Of a DNA stretch of 20,581 bases, positions 15,093 to 20,581 are shown one piece after another. Source of the DNA: a virus; the IMG/VR virus record IMGVR_UViG_3300021960_000664, positions 1 to 20,581 of that record; one strand, written 5' to 3'. The notes beneath the pieces are model-generated. The model made no database searches, was not told the origin of the DNA, and was given only the letters and a program-made list of their open reading frames with translations. Position 1 is the stretch's first letter. Each line of letters starts with the position of its first letter. A program made the position numbers and the translations under genes.

Positions 15093-16671
15093 CAGCTAAC
15101 TCCTTCAATAATGGTGCAGCTTTTCCTCCAGCTTCTGCTAGTTGTGATGTTTCATCCAACTCTGCTTGACGCTGTGCTGCTTCTGCTTGTTGTTGACGTA
15201 TCTCTGCTACCTCTTGATCAGATCGTAATACTTTTCGTGGTACACCCAATACATCTGTTACGTGCTTAACTAATTTATCACTATCAATGTAATCCATGAC
15301 AGGCATTGACTGACCTAGAGGAGTAATGATTTCTAGTGAACGCAGTATTGCTTGTACCTCACCAGTACGTTGTGATCTTGCTAATGGTGATACATACTCA
15401 ATATCAACTGTTTGACCTTGCAATGACATTGGCGGTGTTGGTAATATTTCTTTTCTTAATAAAATATTAAAACAACGTGTAATTAATGGTTGCAACATTT
15501 CTGATTGTAGTCTGCCAAGGACAGGAGCAAGTAATCGCATTTTCTCCTCGTTTCGTTGCATAACTTCCGTTGCTGTCATCTGCACATTCTGTGATAATAA
15601 TAATTGATCTACATAATAGGCTTGTCTGATTGCATTACGTCTTTGTTCTTCTAAATTAATACCAACAGGCGTGTTTGCACCAATGTTTAATGGCTCAATT
15701 CTATCTCTACTACCAGATCTATAATAGTTTAAACCTCCAGGTTGTGTTCTTACAGGCAATACAAAGCTATCATCTGGTACTAATAATGGTGGATCTACCA
15801 TCTTTTGTGCTGCTTTTATTGTTGTTTCAGCCATTTTATTTAACATTTTTATGTCTGGTAAGGCTGTCATACTAGGTGATCTGCCATATACTTCTGCACT
15901 AGACTTCAACCAACGTGGTACAACAAAAGGAAATTCGTTAAATCCTGATACAGATATGATGTTTCCATCCTCATTATCGTAGTAAATAGAGGTAAATGCC
16001 ATAGATTTATTATCCATTTTGTATGGATTGAGCTTATCATTAGGCTTAACACACTGATGTATTGTTACTTCATCATATGGACTATTCTTTGCTGCATCCA
16101 ATAATCGTTTTGATAGTTTATTTCCAAATCTATTATACGCTGCTTTAGCGGTCATTTTAAATTCACGATGGACTGTATCTACATATCCCTTATCATTTTC
16201 TGCAATATAAATTTCTTTGATGTGTCTTGTAGAAAAACGTAATAACTTTTGATCATCCTCTTCAATCATCATACATGATGTACCAAACGTACATAGATCT
16301 ACATACAACTCATGGACTTCTTGTTGAAAGTTAGAACGTGCAAGAGTAATATACATTGCTTGGGTACATGATTCTAACCATTCTCTACTCTCTTCATCCA
16401 TCGCCAATGTTTCATCTTTGAAACGCATACTAAACCACGGCGTAGCTGCATTGGTTAACATTCCATGCAACGAGGAAGAAAGTAATTCTGCGGCGTGTAA
16501 TGCTGTTCCATCAAAAATAAATTCGGTTCGTTTATCTCCTGGTGTTCTATCTATATTAACATCTGCTCTTCTTGGTAGCACATAGTCTGCTATTTCTTGC
16601 CAATGACTTTCCCAGTTTCGTCTTTTATTTTTTAATTCTGAAAACTGATTACTTAATTCTGATACATCCAT
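15073..16671 (-). CDS. Portal (head-to-tail connector) protein, gp8-like
   Basis: At 532 residues it matches T7 gp8 (536), the dodecameric portal through which DNA enters and leaves the head. Typical features: KNKRRNWESHWQEIADYVLP (14-33), FDGTALHAAELLSSSLHGML (53-72), PWFSMRF (78-84), SCMMIEEDD (about 135-143), the stretch PRWLKSSAEVYGRSP (about 252-266), KMVDPPLLVP (about 290-299) and RNAIRQAYYVDQLLL (about 345-359). The last 60 residues are a Gln/Ala/Glu helix (AEIRQQQAEAAQRQAELDET), the usual portal crown or barrel tail. The start lies one base after the previous stop (TAACATG), and AGGA in the upstream gene's last codons is the ribosome site. Confidence 0.95.
   Translation of the reverse strand: MDVSELSNQFSELKNKRRNWESHWQEIADYVLPRRADVNIDRTPGDKRTEFIFDGTALHAAELLSSSLHGMLTNAATPWFSMRFKDETLAMDEESREWLESCTQAMYITLARSNFQQEVHELYVDLCTFGTSCMMIEEDDQKLLRFSTRHIKEIYIAENDKGYVDTVHREFKMTAKAAYNRFGNKLSKRLLDAAKNSPYDEVTIHQCVKPNDKLNPYKMDNKSMAFTSIYYDNEDGNIISVSGFNEFPFVVPRWLKSSAEVYGRSPSMTALPDIKMLNKMAETTIKAAQKMVDPPLLVPDDSFVLPVRTQPGGLNYYRSGSRDRIEPLNIGANTPVGINLEEQRRNAIRQAYYVDQLLLSQNVQMTATEVMQRNEEKMRLLAPVLGRLQSEMLQPLITRCFNILLRKEILPTPPMSLQGQTVDIEYVSPLARSQRTGEVQAILRSLEIITPLGQSMPVMDYIDSDKLVKHVTDVLGVPRKVLRSDQEVAEIRQQQAEAAQRQAELDETSQLAEAGGKAAPLLKELAGGATGR
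15100..15105 (-). promoter_or_regulatory. Ribosome binding site deciding a GTG start
   Basis: AAGGAG on the minus strand, 7 bases before the GTG at 15092-15090. It lies inside the last codons of the portal gene and fixes the start of the 72-residue gene. Confidence 0.75.
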
Positions 16672-16672
16672 G

Positions 16673-17320
16673 TTACTGTCCTAATGTTGTTTTTCTTCTA
16701 TTGTTACCCTTCATTCCTAATAATCCTAAAACTGTTCTATCACTTGTAAAGGGTTTACCTGATTGTTTTGCTTGAAACATTTTTGTATAATCTTCATATG
16801 CTGCTTCAGGTTGTGCAAAATCAGCAGCTGCTTTACCAGCCGCTATACGCATTGGAGCGCCTACGATTGTTGGAGCACCTATAGATGCAGCAGCAAATAT
16901 TAATGCTTTTGCTTTATTTTGTGATTTTAACATTTCACTAGAAATTTTTGTTGACGTTAATGCACCGCTTGGATCACCAGTACCCATTGCTGTACTTGTT
17001 CCACCAGCACCATATTTTAATCCAGCACCATATGATGTTAATATTGGTCTACCTGATGCTGTTTTAATAATATTACCAGATGAATCTTTCATTACTGCAC
17101 CTTCTACATTTTTTAACGACATATCAATAGCTTCTGCTACTTTACCACCATACATTTGATTACCAGCTGCTATTTGTTTTTGTTTTTCTTTTGCCGCTGC
17201 TGTTTTGACTTTAACCTTATTAACAACATTTTGTTGTTCTCTTCTATCTCTTTCACCGCCGCCGTAACTTCCACCGCCGCCGCCGCTACTTCTTCCACTT
17301 GTTGCTGTACTTGCACCCAT
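16673..17320 (-). CDS. Unrecognised 215-residue protein with Gly-rich start and LGQ tail
   Basis: The protein is in three parts. Residues 1-25 are Gly/Ser-rich and probably flexible (SSGGGGGSYGGGERDRR). Residues 26-135 are charged then Gly/Thr/Ser-rich. Residues 138-170 are Ala/Gly-rich and hydrophobic (ALIFAAASIGAPTIVGAPMR), possibly membrane-interacting. The C-terminus is LGLLGMKGNNRRKTTLGQ. Two motifs, ILTS at 93-96 and (K)TTLGQ at 211-215, recur in the 73-residue neighbour (ILTS at 52-55, KTLLGQ at the end), so the two may share ancestry or a binding partner. It lies between terminase and portal genes. The TTAGGACAG of its last codons is also the ribosome site of the portal gene. Function is unknown; a minor head or packaging-vestibule role is a guess. 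Confidence 0.8.
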   Translation of the reverse strand: MGASTATSGRSSGGGGGSYGGGERDRREQQNVVNKVKVKTAAAKEKQKQIAAGNQMYGGKVAEAIDMSLKNVEGAVMKDSSGNIIKTASGRPILTSYGAGLKYGAGGTSTAMGTGDPSGALTSTKISSEMLKSQNKAKALIFAAASIGAPTIVGAPMRIAAGKAAADFAQPEAAYEDYTKMFQAKQSGKPFTSDRTVLGLLGMKGNNRRKTTLGQ

Positions 17321-17321
17321 T

Positions 17322-17543
17322 TTATTGTCCTAACAATGTTTTCTTTGCTATTTCAGGTTCTGATTCATCCCCTGTTGTGCTTGTTAAAATTGTTTCTGTG
17401 TATCCTTTTTTCTTTAAACGTATTGCTTCTGCTATTTTTTTCTTCTTCTCTTCTGATAAATCTTCTCCTGTTGCTGGAGGAGGACTAGGAGGAGGGGGAG
17501 CTATTGGTGGTAATGGTGGAGCTTTTGGTCTTAAAAATCCCAT
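17322..17543 (-). CDS. 73-residue proline-rich small phage protein with ILTS / KTLLGQ tail
   Basis: Residues 5-24 are an extreme proline run (RPKAPPLPPIAPPPPSPPPA), followed by a basic helix SEEKKKKIAEAIRLKKKGYT (30-49), ILTS (52-55) and the end KKTLLGQ. Small phage proteins with a proline-rich start, an R/K helix, an ILTS-like motif and a K-T-L-L-G tail are widespread near portal genes in tailed phages (recognised from memory), always of unknown function. The gene starts one base after the terminase stop (TAGTATG), and its own last codons (TTAGGACAA) supply the ribosome site for the next gene. Confidence 0.82.
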   Translation of the reverse strand: MGFLRPKAPPLPPIAPPPPSPPPATGEDLSEEKKKKIAEAIRLKKKGYTETILTSTTGDESEPEIAKKTLLGQ

Positions 17544-17544
17544 A

Positions 17545-18837
17545 CTATATCCTGTTTCCTAAAGGGTTATAATTTGTGCCAGTAGCTATCTTTTCAAATC
17601 TTTTTTGTTCGTTCATATCCAACTCTTGCAAAGCGACAGCACAAGTTCTCCAGGCATCCGCATAATGCGAAGAGTGATCGTGTACTGGTTTAGAAAATAC
17701 ACGTTGCTTGTCAATCCATTTACGATGATACCATTTCATCGCATCAAGAAATTCTCTGCAATTACTTCTATCAATAAATGTCTTACTTAGCAAGATTTGT
17801 CCAGCATGAATACCATCTTCTAGTGATAATTTTGGACAAACTTTTATTGGTCGCATTCCCATAGAATACGCATACTCCTTTCTGGAGTGTCCAGTTGATA
17901 GTTCTCGTTGCTCAATATCATGCGGAAAAACATAATTACGAATATTATATTCTGTTTTATGAATATAATCAGCGTAAAAATCTAATGACTTGTTGCTATC
18001 CGCATAACAATTTATCACAAACAATGCTCTTCCAATATGTTGCACAAACAAAATAACTGTTTTATCACTAATTCCTAAGTCAAAATAGACATCTACTGGA
18101 TACCCTGGATCATAAGGAAAGTGTGATATACGCTTTTCATCTTCCATTTTTTGTATAATTTTACCATAAATAGATCCTGATATATTGGCTGTCCAGGAGC
18201 ATTCAAACTCTTGCATATACTGATCTTCTGACATTAGATCTTTTGCGGAATCTAATTCTTCTTGTGGTACTAATCCTGTTTCACTTGCTTTGAACGTACA
18301 CGTAAACCATTCAGGTAATGATTTTGCTTCTTCAAACAAGTCATAAAAATTATTTCCCATCCCAGCTGGAGTTCCGATAAAGCAAACTTTTCCACGTCTA
18401 TCAGCGATTGCTGGTCGGATAATCTCTGCAAACATTCTGCCATCCATTTGTGCATACTCATCACATACAACGAAGTCAAAGTATTGACCTCTGGCACTAT
18501 CAGGATTTTCTGCACCAAATAATGTTATTCTGCCACCAGTAGGATAGTCAGCACGTAGTTCTGTTTCGTTAAACTTGACTCCAGGGATCTTGCGTGAAAA
18601 TTCTTTTAAGTAATCCCATGCCACTAATTTTGACTGCACCCTAGTTGGAGAGAAGAATGCACCTCTAAAATTCTTTTGTTGGCTTGTTAATGCGAGCTTG
18701 ATAAGGTGATTGATAGCAAACACTGTTTTCCCAGCTCTACGATGCATAACAGCTACAGCGAACCTGTATTCGTCTAGTTTGCCGTGCAGCATCTTTTGTT
18801 GTGGTCTAGGAGAATATGGTATTTTAATTACTTGCAT
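17545..18837 (-). CDS. terL: Terminase large subunit (packaging ATPase and nuclease)
   Basis: This is a 430-residue DNA packaging motor that docks on the portal. The ATPase domain has a Walker A-like HRRAGKT (32-38), a Walker B VVCDE (123-127, D126 and E127) and the coupling motif GTP (155-157). The nuclease domain has its first acidic residue in YFDLGISDKT (D253), a second in FPHD (D307) and the third in HSSHYADAWR (D394). The length is near the short end of terminase large subunits but all motifs are present in order, so it looks intact. It shares one base with the stop of the small upstream gene (TAATG), implying translational coupling. Its last codons hold TTAGGA and ACAGGA, which serve the next gene. 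Confidence 0.97.
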   Translation of the reverse strand: MQVIKIPYSPRPQQKMLHGKLDEYRFAVAVMHRRAGKTVFAINHLIKLALTSQQKNFRGAFFSPTRVQSKLVAWDYLKEFSRKIPGVKFNETELRADYPTGGRITLFGAENPDSARGQYFDFVVCDEYAQMDGRMFAEIIRPAIADRRGKVCFIGTPAGMGNNFYDLFEEAKSLPEWFTCTFKASETGLVPQEELDSAKDLMSEDQYMQEFECSWTANISGSIYGKIIQKMEDEKRISHFPYDPGYPVDVYFDLGISDKTVILFVQHIGRALFVINCYADSNKSLDFYADYIHKTEYNIRNYVFPHDIEQRELSTGHSRKEYAYSMGMRPIKVCPKLSLEDGIHAGQILLSKTFIDRSNCREFLDAMKWYHRKWIDKQRVFSKPVHDHSSHYADAWRTCAVALQELDMNEQKRFEKIATGTNYNPLGNRI

Positions 18838-19001
18838 TAGTGTTGTGTTATTCCAATGTTGCCTTCAGGGATGTTAAGTAAAGATACAACGTATAGAGCC
18901 GCATTCATTGCTTCTTCTTTATCCTTGAAGTTTAAAAGTTCAATAATAACTTTTTCGTTTTTTTCGTCATGTAATACGAGAGCTTGTACGTCTTTATCCA
19001 C
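18837..19001 (-). CDS. 54-residue protein translationally coupled to terL
   Basis: This is a short open frame with a GTG start at 19001 and TAA overlapping the terL ATG by one base. The protein is acidic-basic mixed: VDKDVQALVLHDEKNEKVII at the start, then LLNFKDKEEAMNAALYVVSL and NIPEGNIGITQH at the end. It reads like a compact alpha/beta fold (strand, turn, strand, helix) and its codon choice matches its neighbours. GTG is the only usable start: the in-frame codons just upstream are CTC, ACA and a stop TAG. GGGAG lies 12 bases upstream, longer than usual. It sits between terminase subunits. I do not know its function. The coupled stop is the best evidence that it is translated. Confidence 0.65.
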   Translation of the reverse strand: MDKDVQALVLHDEKNEKVIIELLNFKDKEEAMNAALYVVSLLNIPEGNIGITQH

Positions 19002-19031
19002 GAGTGTCTAAATCTCCCATGTATATATATA

Positions 19032-19163
19032 TTAGGATGCACACCTGTTTTGGGGTATACGAGAAGCCATATTTTCAAAAAACAAACAAAAAACCTGTGT
19101 TTTTATAATATAAGTTACGATAATTTTTATTATTGTAACAGATAATTGGGAGAAAACAGCCAT
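19032..19163 (-). CDS. Possible 43-residue hydrophobic protein after terS
   Basis: An open frame begins one base after the terS stop (TAATATG, the same junction as at two other genes here) and encodes 43 residues. Residues 8-29 are hydrophobic (SVTIIKIIVTYIIKTQVFCL), which could be one membrane helix. Against it: there is no Shine-Dalgarno, the frame contains a 26-base inverted repeat (19114-19139) and homopolymer runs typical of non-coding DNA, and AT-rich sequence gives hydrophobic codons by chance. It may equally be a regulatory gap. Confidence 0.3.
   Translation of the reverse strand: MAVFSQLSVTIIKIIVTYIIKTQVFCLFFENMASRIPQNRCAS
19114..19139. promoter_or_regulatory. 26-base inverted repeat between terS and terL genes
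   Basis: Arms GTTACGATAAT and ATTATTGTAAC pair over 10 of 11 positions around a TTTT loop (plus-strand reading). On the minus strand it is followed by TTATATTATAAAA, a run of overlapping -10-like boxes, but no -35 at proper spacing was found. It could be a protein-binding operator or an RNA hairpin controlling the large packaging and structural operon. The region 19002-19164 holds nothing else convincing apart from the doubtful 43-codon frame and a TA run at 19022-19031. Confidence 0.5.
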
Positions 19164-19164
19164 A

Positions 19165-19626
19165 TTAATTAATTTTATAACTTTTGTTATTTGTTTCCGA
19201 ACTTCTTAATGTGTGCGAGTGGTTGTCCTCTTGTTGTTTATAAGACGGGTCTTTAAGTTCCTTATCATCATCCCAAACAATTTTAATAATCGGATCTCCT
19301 ACATTCTCGTTGATAACTTTATCATTAAATACACTAACCAACTTTGATGCCATCCATCTTGAATGGTGCAATCTTTCCCTACACCATTGAACCTCCTGAG
19401 GTTTAATATCTTGGTTCAATAGATCTGTCATTTTATCCAACCAAGTCATTGCTCCAATTCTACGAGCTTCTAACAGTTCCTTTTTAAAATCATCGTCTTT
19501 GTTCATCCACTTGTAAACAGTGGTTAATCCTGGTTGATCCTTCTCTCTACAAATTGAGGTTAACGTTTCGCCAAGCTGTATTCTTTCTATAATTATCTTC
19601 AATAATTCTTTTGATTTCTTCATCAC
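19165..19626 (-). CDS. terS: Terminase small subunit (Sf6/HTH type)
   Basis: This encodes 153 residues. The N-terminal half has the helix-turn-helix pattern of small terminases that recognise phage DNA: LKIIIERIQLGETLTSICRE (9-28), GLTTVYKWMNKDDDFKKELL (33-52), then EARRIGAMTWLDKMTDLL. This matches the Sf6-like family, with I-C-R/K, P/G-x-x-x-T-V-Y-x-W and D-x-x-F-x-x-x-L-x-x-A-R. The middle (WCRERLHHSRWMASKLV, about 81-97) is a second conserved helix that helps oligomerise. The tail from about 110 is acidic then Asn/Ser-rich and probably disordered. The frame allows GTG at 19626 or ATG at 19623; AAGGA upstream suits either. It overlaps the previous gene by 80 bases. The large subunit follows after a 54-codon gene. 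Confidence 0.88.
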   Translation of the reverse strand: MMKKSKELLKIIIERIQLGETLTSICREKDQPGLTTVYKWMNKDDDFKKELLEARRIGAMTWLDKMTDLLNQDIKPQEVQWCRERLHHSRWMASKLVSVFNDKVINENVGDPIIKIVWDDDKELKDPSYKQQEDNHSHTLRSSETNNKSYKIN

Positions 19627-19822
19627 TTTTATCCTTATACTGTTTTAATTGTTTAAGCGAGTTAATTTTCCCTTGGAGCGTTCTTGGTCCTGTACTATAA
19701 CCGCCATGAAATCTGCATAAATACCTTCCATTATTCATTAATATCCCTTTAGCTTGGCATTGGTTGCCGTCATACTTCCTTCTTGCCATACATTGGACTT
19801 TTTTACTGGGTCTGCCTACCAT
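19547..19822 (-). CDS. Small HGG-motif protein, possible zinc binder, overlapping terS
   Basis: This encodes 91 residues. The core GNQCQAKGILMNNGRYLCRF followed by HGGYSTGPRTLQGK (19-52) is a widespread phage motif found near terminase and regulatory genes, with unknown function. C11, C22, C36 and H39 could bind zinc (C-x10-C-x13-C-x2-H). The C-terminal helix (KQLKQYKDKSDEEIKRIIED) is charged. The last 80 bases also encode the start of terS in another frame. Only AT-rich DNA precedes the ATG and no Shine-Dalgarno is seen. TATAAA lies 8 bases before the ATG, so a leaderless message is conceivable. The gene opens the minus-strand operon and faces away from the plus-strand genes. Confidence 0.82.
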   Translation of the reverse strand: MVGRPSKKVQCMARRKYDGNQCQAKGILMNNGRYLCRFHGGYSTGPRTLQGKINSLKQLKQYKDKSDEEIKRIIEDNYRKNTAWRNVNLNL

Positions 19823-19854
19823 TTAATTATTTTATATAACTTGTATTTTAATGC

Positions 19855-19881
19855 TTGACTATTAGCATTTTATGCTATAAA
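19855..19881 (+). promoter_or_regulatory. Extended -10 promoter for the rightward genes
   Basis: A -35 TTGACT (5 of 6 to consensus) at 19855-19860, a 15-base spacer and TATAAA at 19876-19881 preceded by TGC give an extended -10 (TG-N-TATAAA). The extended element can compensate for the short spacer. The start would be near 19888, leaving a leader of about 27 bases with AAGGAG (19904-19909) five bases before ATG 19915. This is the best sigma-70-like promoter seen in the window. Confidence 0.65.
19863..19877. promoter_or_regulatory. Palindrome between -35 and -10 (candidate operator)
   Basis: TAGCAT-TTT-ATGCTA is a perfect six-base inverted repeat filling the promoter spacer and entering the -10. 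A third half-site ATGCT sits at 19851-19855, overlapping the -35. Binding there would block the rightward promoter and, given the 92-base divergent gap, could also affect the leftward operon. No repressor gene is visible in the window. Confidence 0.5.
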
Positions 19882-19914
19882 TAAAGATTATTAACAACTT
19901 AACAAGGAGAAAAT

Positions 19915-20193
19915 ATGATTAATACTAACATTGTTAATAAATGGAACTATGGCAAATATTCAAGCGACAACTATGGTTCTCACTCTCTAGCATTTACAGA
20001 TAAATACAATAATACTTATTATTTTAGTTATGACACTTTAGTTGCATTTACTGGAAACGATGGTCTTGTAATTCGTCAAAATGTTTGGGGTAATACTACA
20101 GGAAAACATTTAAATTGGATCAATTCTGATAAATCAATCCGAGTTGATGAAGATACTTTTAATAAAAAACTTGAAGAGCTTAAAAATGCTTAA
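19915..20193 (+). CDS. 92-residue phage family protein (WNYGKYSSDNYG type)
   Basis: The protein reads KWNYGKYSSDNYGSHSLAFT (9-28), YYFSYDTLVAF (35-45), VWGNTTGKHLNWIN (58-71), then FNKKLEELKNA. The W-x-Y-G-x-Y-S-S-D-N-Y-G signature and the N-x-W-G-x-T-T-G-K-H-L-N motif belong to a small protein family common in phages and plasmids (I believe annotated DUF8033). Function is unknown. Aromatic and polar composition points to a soluble beta-rich domain. It is the first gene of the rightward operon, behind a good promoter and a strong AAGGAG. Its last 8 bases overlap the next start (ATGCTTAA). Confidence 0.85.
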   Translation: MINTNIVNKWNYGKYSSDNYGSHSLAFTDKYNNTYYFSYDTLVAFTGNDGLVIRQNVWGNTTGKHLNWINSDKSIRVDEDTFNKKLEELKNA

Positions 20194-20317
20194 ATACATC
20201 ATAAACGACTTAAAAAAAGCCAAGAACATGGAAAAAAGCGACAAATATATATTAATAGCTGCCTTAGTGCAGCTTTTAATAATCATTCCATTAGTTCAAT
20301 ACATTAACCACTTTTAA
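20186..20317 (+). CDS. 43-residue single-span membrane protein
   Basis: ATG at 20186 overlaps the previous stop by 8 bases. The protein begins MLKYIINDLKKAKNMEKSDK, a charged amphipathic segment, followed by one transmembrane helix YILIAALVQLLIIIPLVQYI (21-40) and NHF. GAAGAG lies 7 bases before the start. An inner ATG at 20228 would give 29 residues, but the overlap and ribosome site favour the longer form. Positive charges precede the helix, predicting an N-inside orientation. Size and topology would fit a small early membrane protein or a pinholin-like protein; there is no motif to decide. Confidence 0.65.
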   Translation: MLKYIINDLKKAKNMEKSDKYILIAALVQLLIIIPLVQYINHF

Positions 20318-20333
20318 ACAAGGAGAATAAAAA

Positions 20334-20576
20334 ATGACTGACAAAGAATATTTTCAAAGTCAACTTAGAAAATTAAAAAATACTAAATATGGCTTTAAAA
20401 TCAAAATATTTGATAATGAAGGCAATTCAACAAATTATTTAAATATAACTTCAGACAATGCAAAAGAAATAATAAATATATTAACAAAAGATGAAGGAGA
20501 AGAAAAAATAGAACTAAGCAAAGATTTTATAAATAGTGCTAGAGAATTAAAAGAAATGATAATCAGAAAGGGGTAA
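20334..20576 (+). CDS. Unrecognised 80-residue soluble protein
   Basis: This is a Lys/Glu/Asn/Ile-rich protein, MTDKEYFQSQLRKLKNTKYG at the start, FKIKIFDNEGNSTNYLNITS in the middle and SARELKEMIIRKG at the end. The pattern suggests helix, beta-hairpin, helix. A strong AAGGAG (20320-20325) stands 8 bases before ATG. It lies 16 bases after the small membrane gene in the rightward operon. The final AAA GGG GTAA supplies a ribosome site for the next gene, beyond the edge. I do not recognise a family. Confidence 0.8.
   Translation: MTDKEYFQSQLRKLKNTKYGFKIKIFDNEGNSTNYLNITSDNAKEIINILTKDEGEEKIELSKDFINSARELKEMIIRKG
20567..20573 (+). promoter_or_regulatory. Ribosome binding site of a gene cut by the right edge
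   Basis: AAAGGGG overlaps the last codons of the 80-residue gene. The window ends in AT at 20580-20581, six bases later, so an ATG probably begins there and the rightward operon continues. Confidence 0.45.
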
Positions 20577-20581
20577 AAAAT

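Noticed and set aside
19022-19031. Alternating TA run near the 54-codon gene
   Set aside because: Simple AT repeat in AT-rich DNA; no -35 at proper spacing and no symmetry beyond the repeat itself.
1-20581. Search for tRNA genes, integrase or attachment sites, defence or anti-defence genes, and T7-type RNA polymerase promoters
   Set aside because: Nothing with the expected motifs was found by eye; absence of promoters for a phage polymerase is not proof, as their sequence would be unknown.

Overview
The window is the structural half of an AT-rich tailed-phage genome with T7-like (podovirus) gene order, plus the start of a divergent gene block at the right end. The late genes, positions 1 to 19822, are all on the minus strand and nearly gapless. 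Many junctions are stop/start overlaps (TAATG) or one-base gaps (TAATATG). No bacterial housekeeping genes, integrase, CRISPR array, tRNA or transposase are visible. Low GC, short intergenic gaps and families typical of marine podoviruses suggest an uncultured marine phage infecting an AT-rich bacterium, perhaps SAR11-like. The host is inference only; nothing in the window names it.

In transcription order (right to left) the late block runs as follows. Packaging: a small HGG-motif protein (19547-19822), the terminase small subunit (19165-19626), a 54-residue gene coupled to terL (18837-19001) and the terminase large subunit (17545-18837). Two small proteins follow, sharing ILTS and (K)TxLGQ motifs (17322-17543 and 16673-17320). 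Head: portal (15073-16671), a Bbp19-like protein (14874-15092), scaffold (14024-14872), major capsid (13031-13903) and a small structural protein (12568-13017). After a strong hairpin come three small lysine-rich proteins, two of them under 50 residues. Tail tube: gp11-like adaptor (11388-11975) and gp12-like nozzle (9129-11387). Ejection proteins: gp13-like (GNAT fold), gp14-like, gp15-like and a 1328-residue gp16-like protein (2177-9129). Host contact: a short T7-type tail fibre with a long heptad-repeat shaft (746-2131), a small beta-rich protein (413-736) and a second fibre-like protein cut by the left edge (1-411).

The right end (19823-20581) is on the plus strand. It starts with an extended -10 promoter carrying a perfect palindrome between its -35 and -10 elements. 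The promoter drives at least three small genes: a 92-residue phage family protein, a 43-residue membrane protein and an 80-residue unknown. A fourth ribosome binding site sits at the very edge. This is probably the early or regulatory side of the genome, divergent from the packaging and structural operon.

No clearly new multi-gene system stands out; most genes fit a known podoviral plan. The points most worth a second look are: an EF-hand-like loop in a 42-residue protein; the paired ILTS/LGQ proteins whose last codons double as ribosome binding sites; palindromes overlapping two promoter candidates; a hairpin where T7 has its capsid terminator; and a gp16-like protein with no visible lytic transglycosylase.
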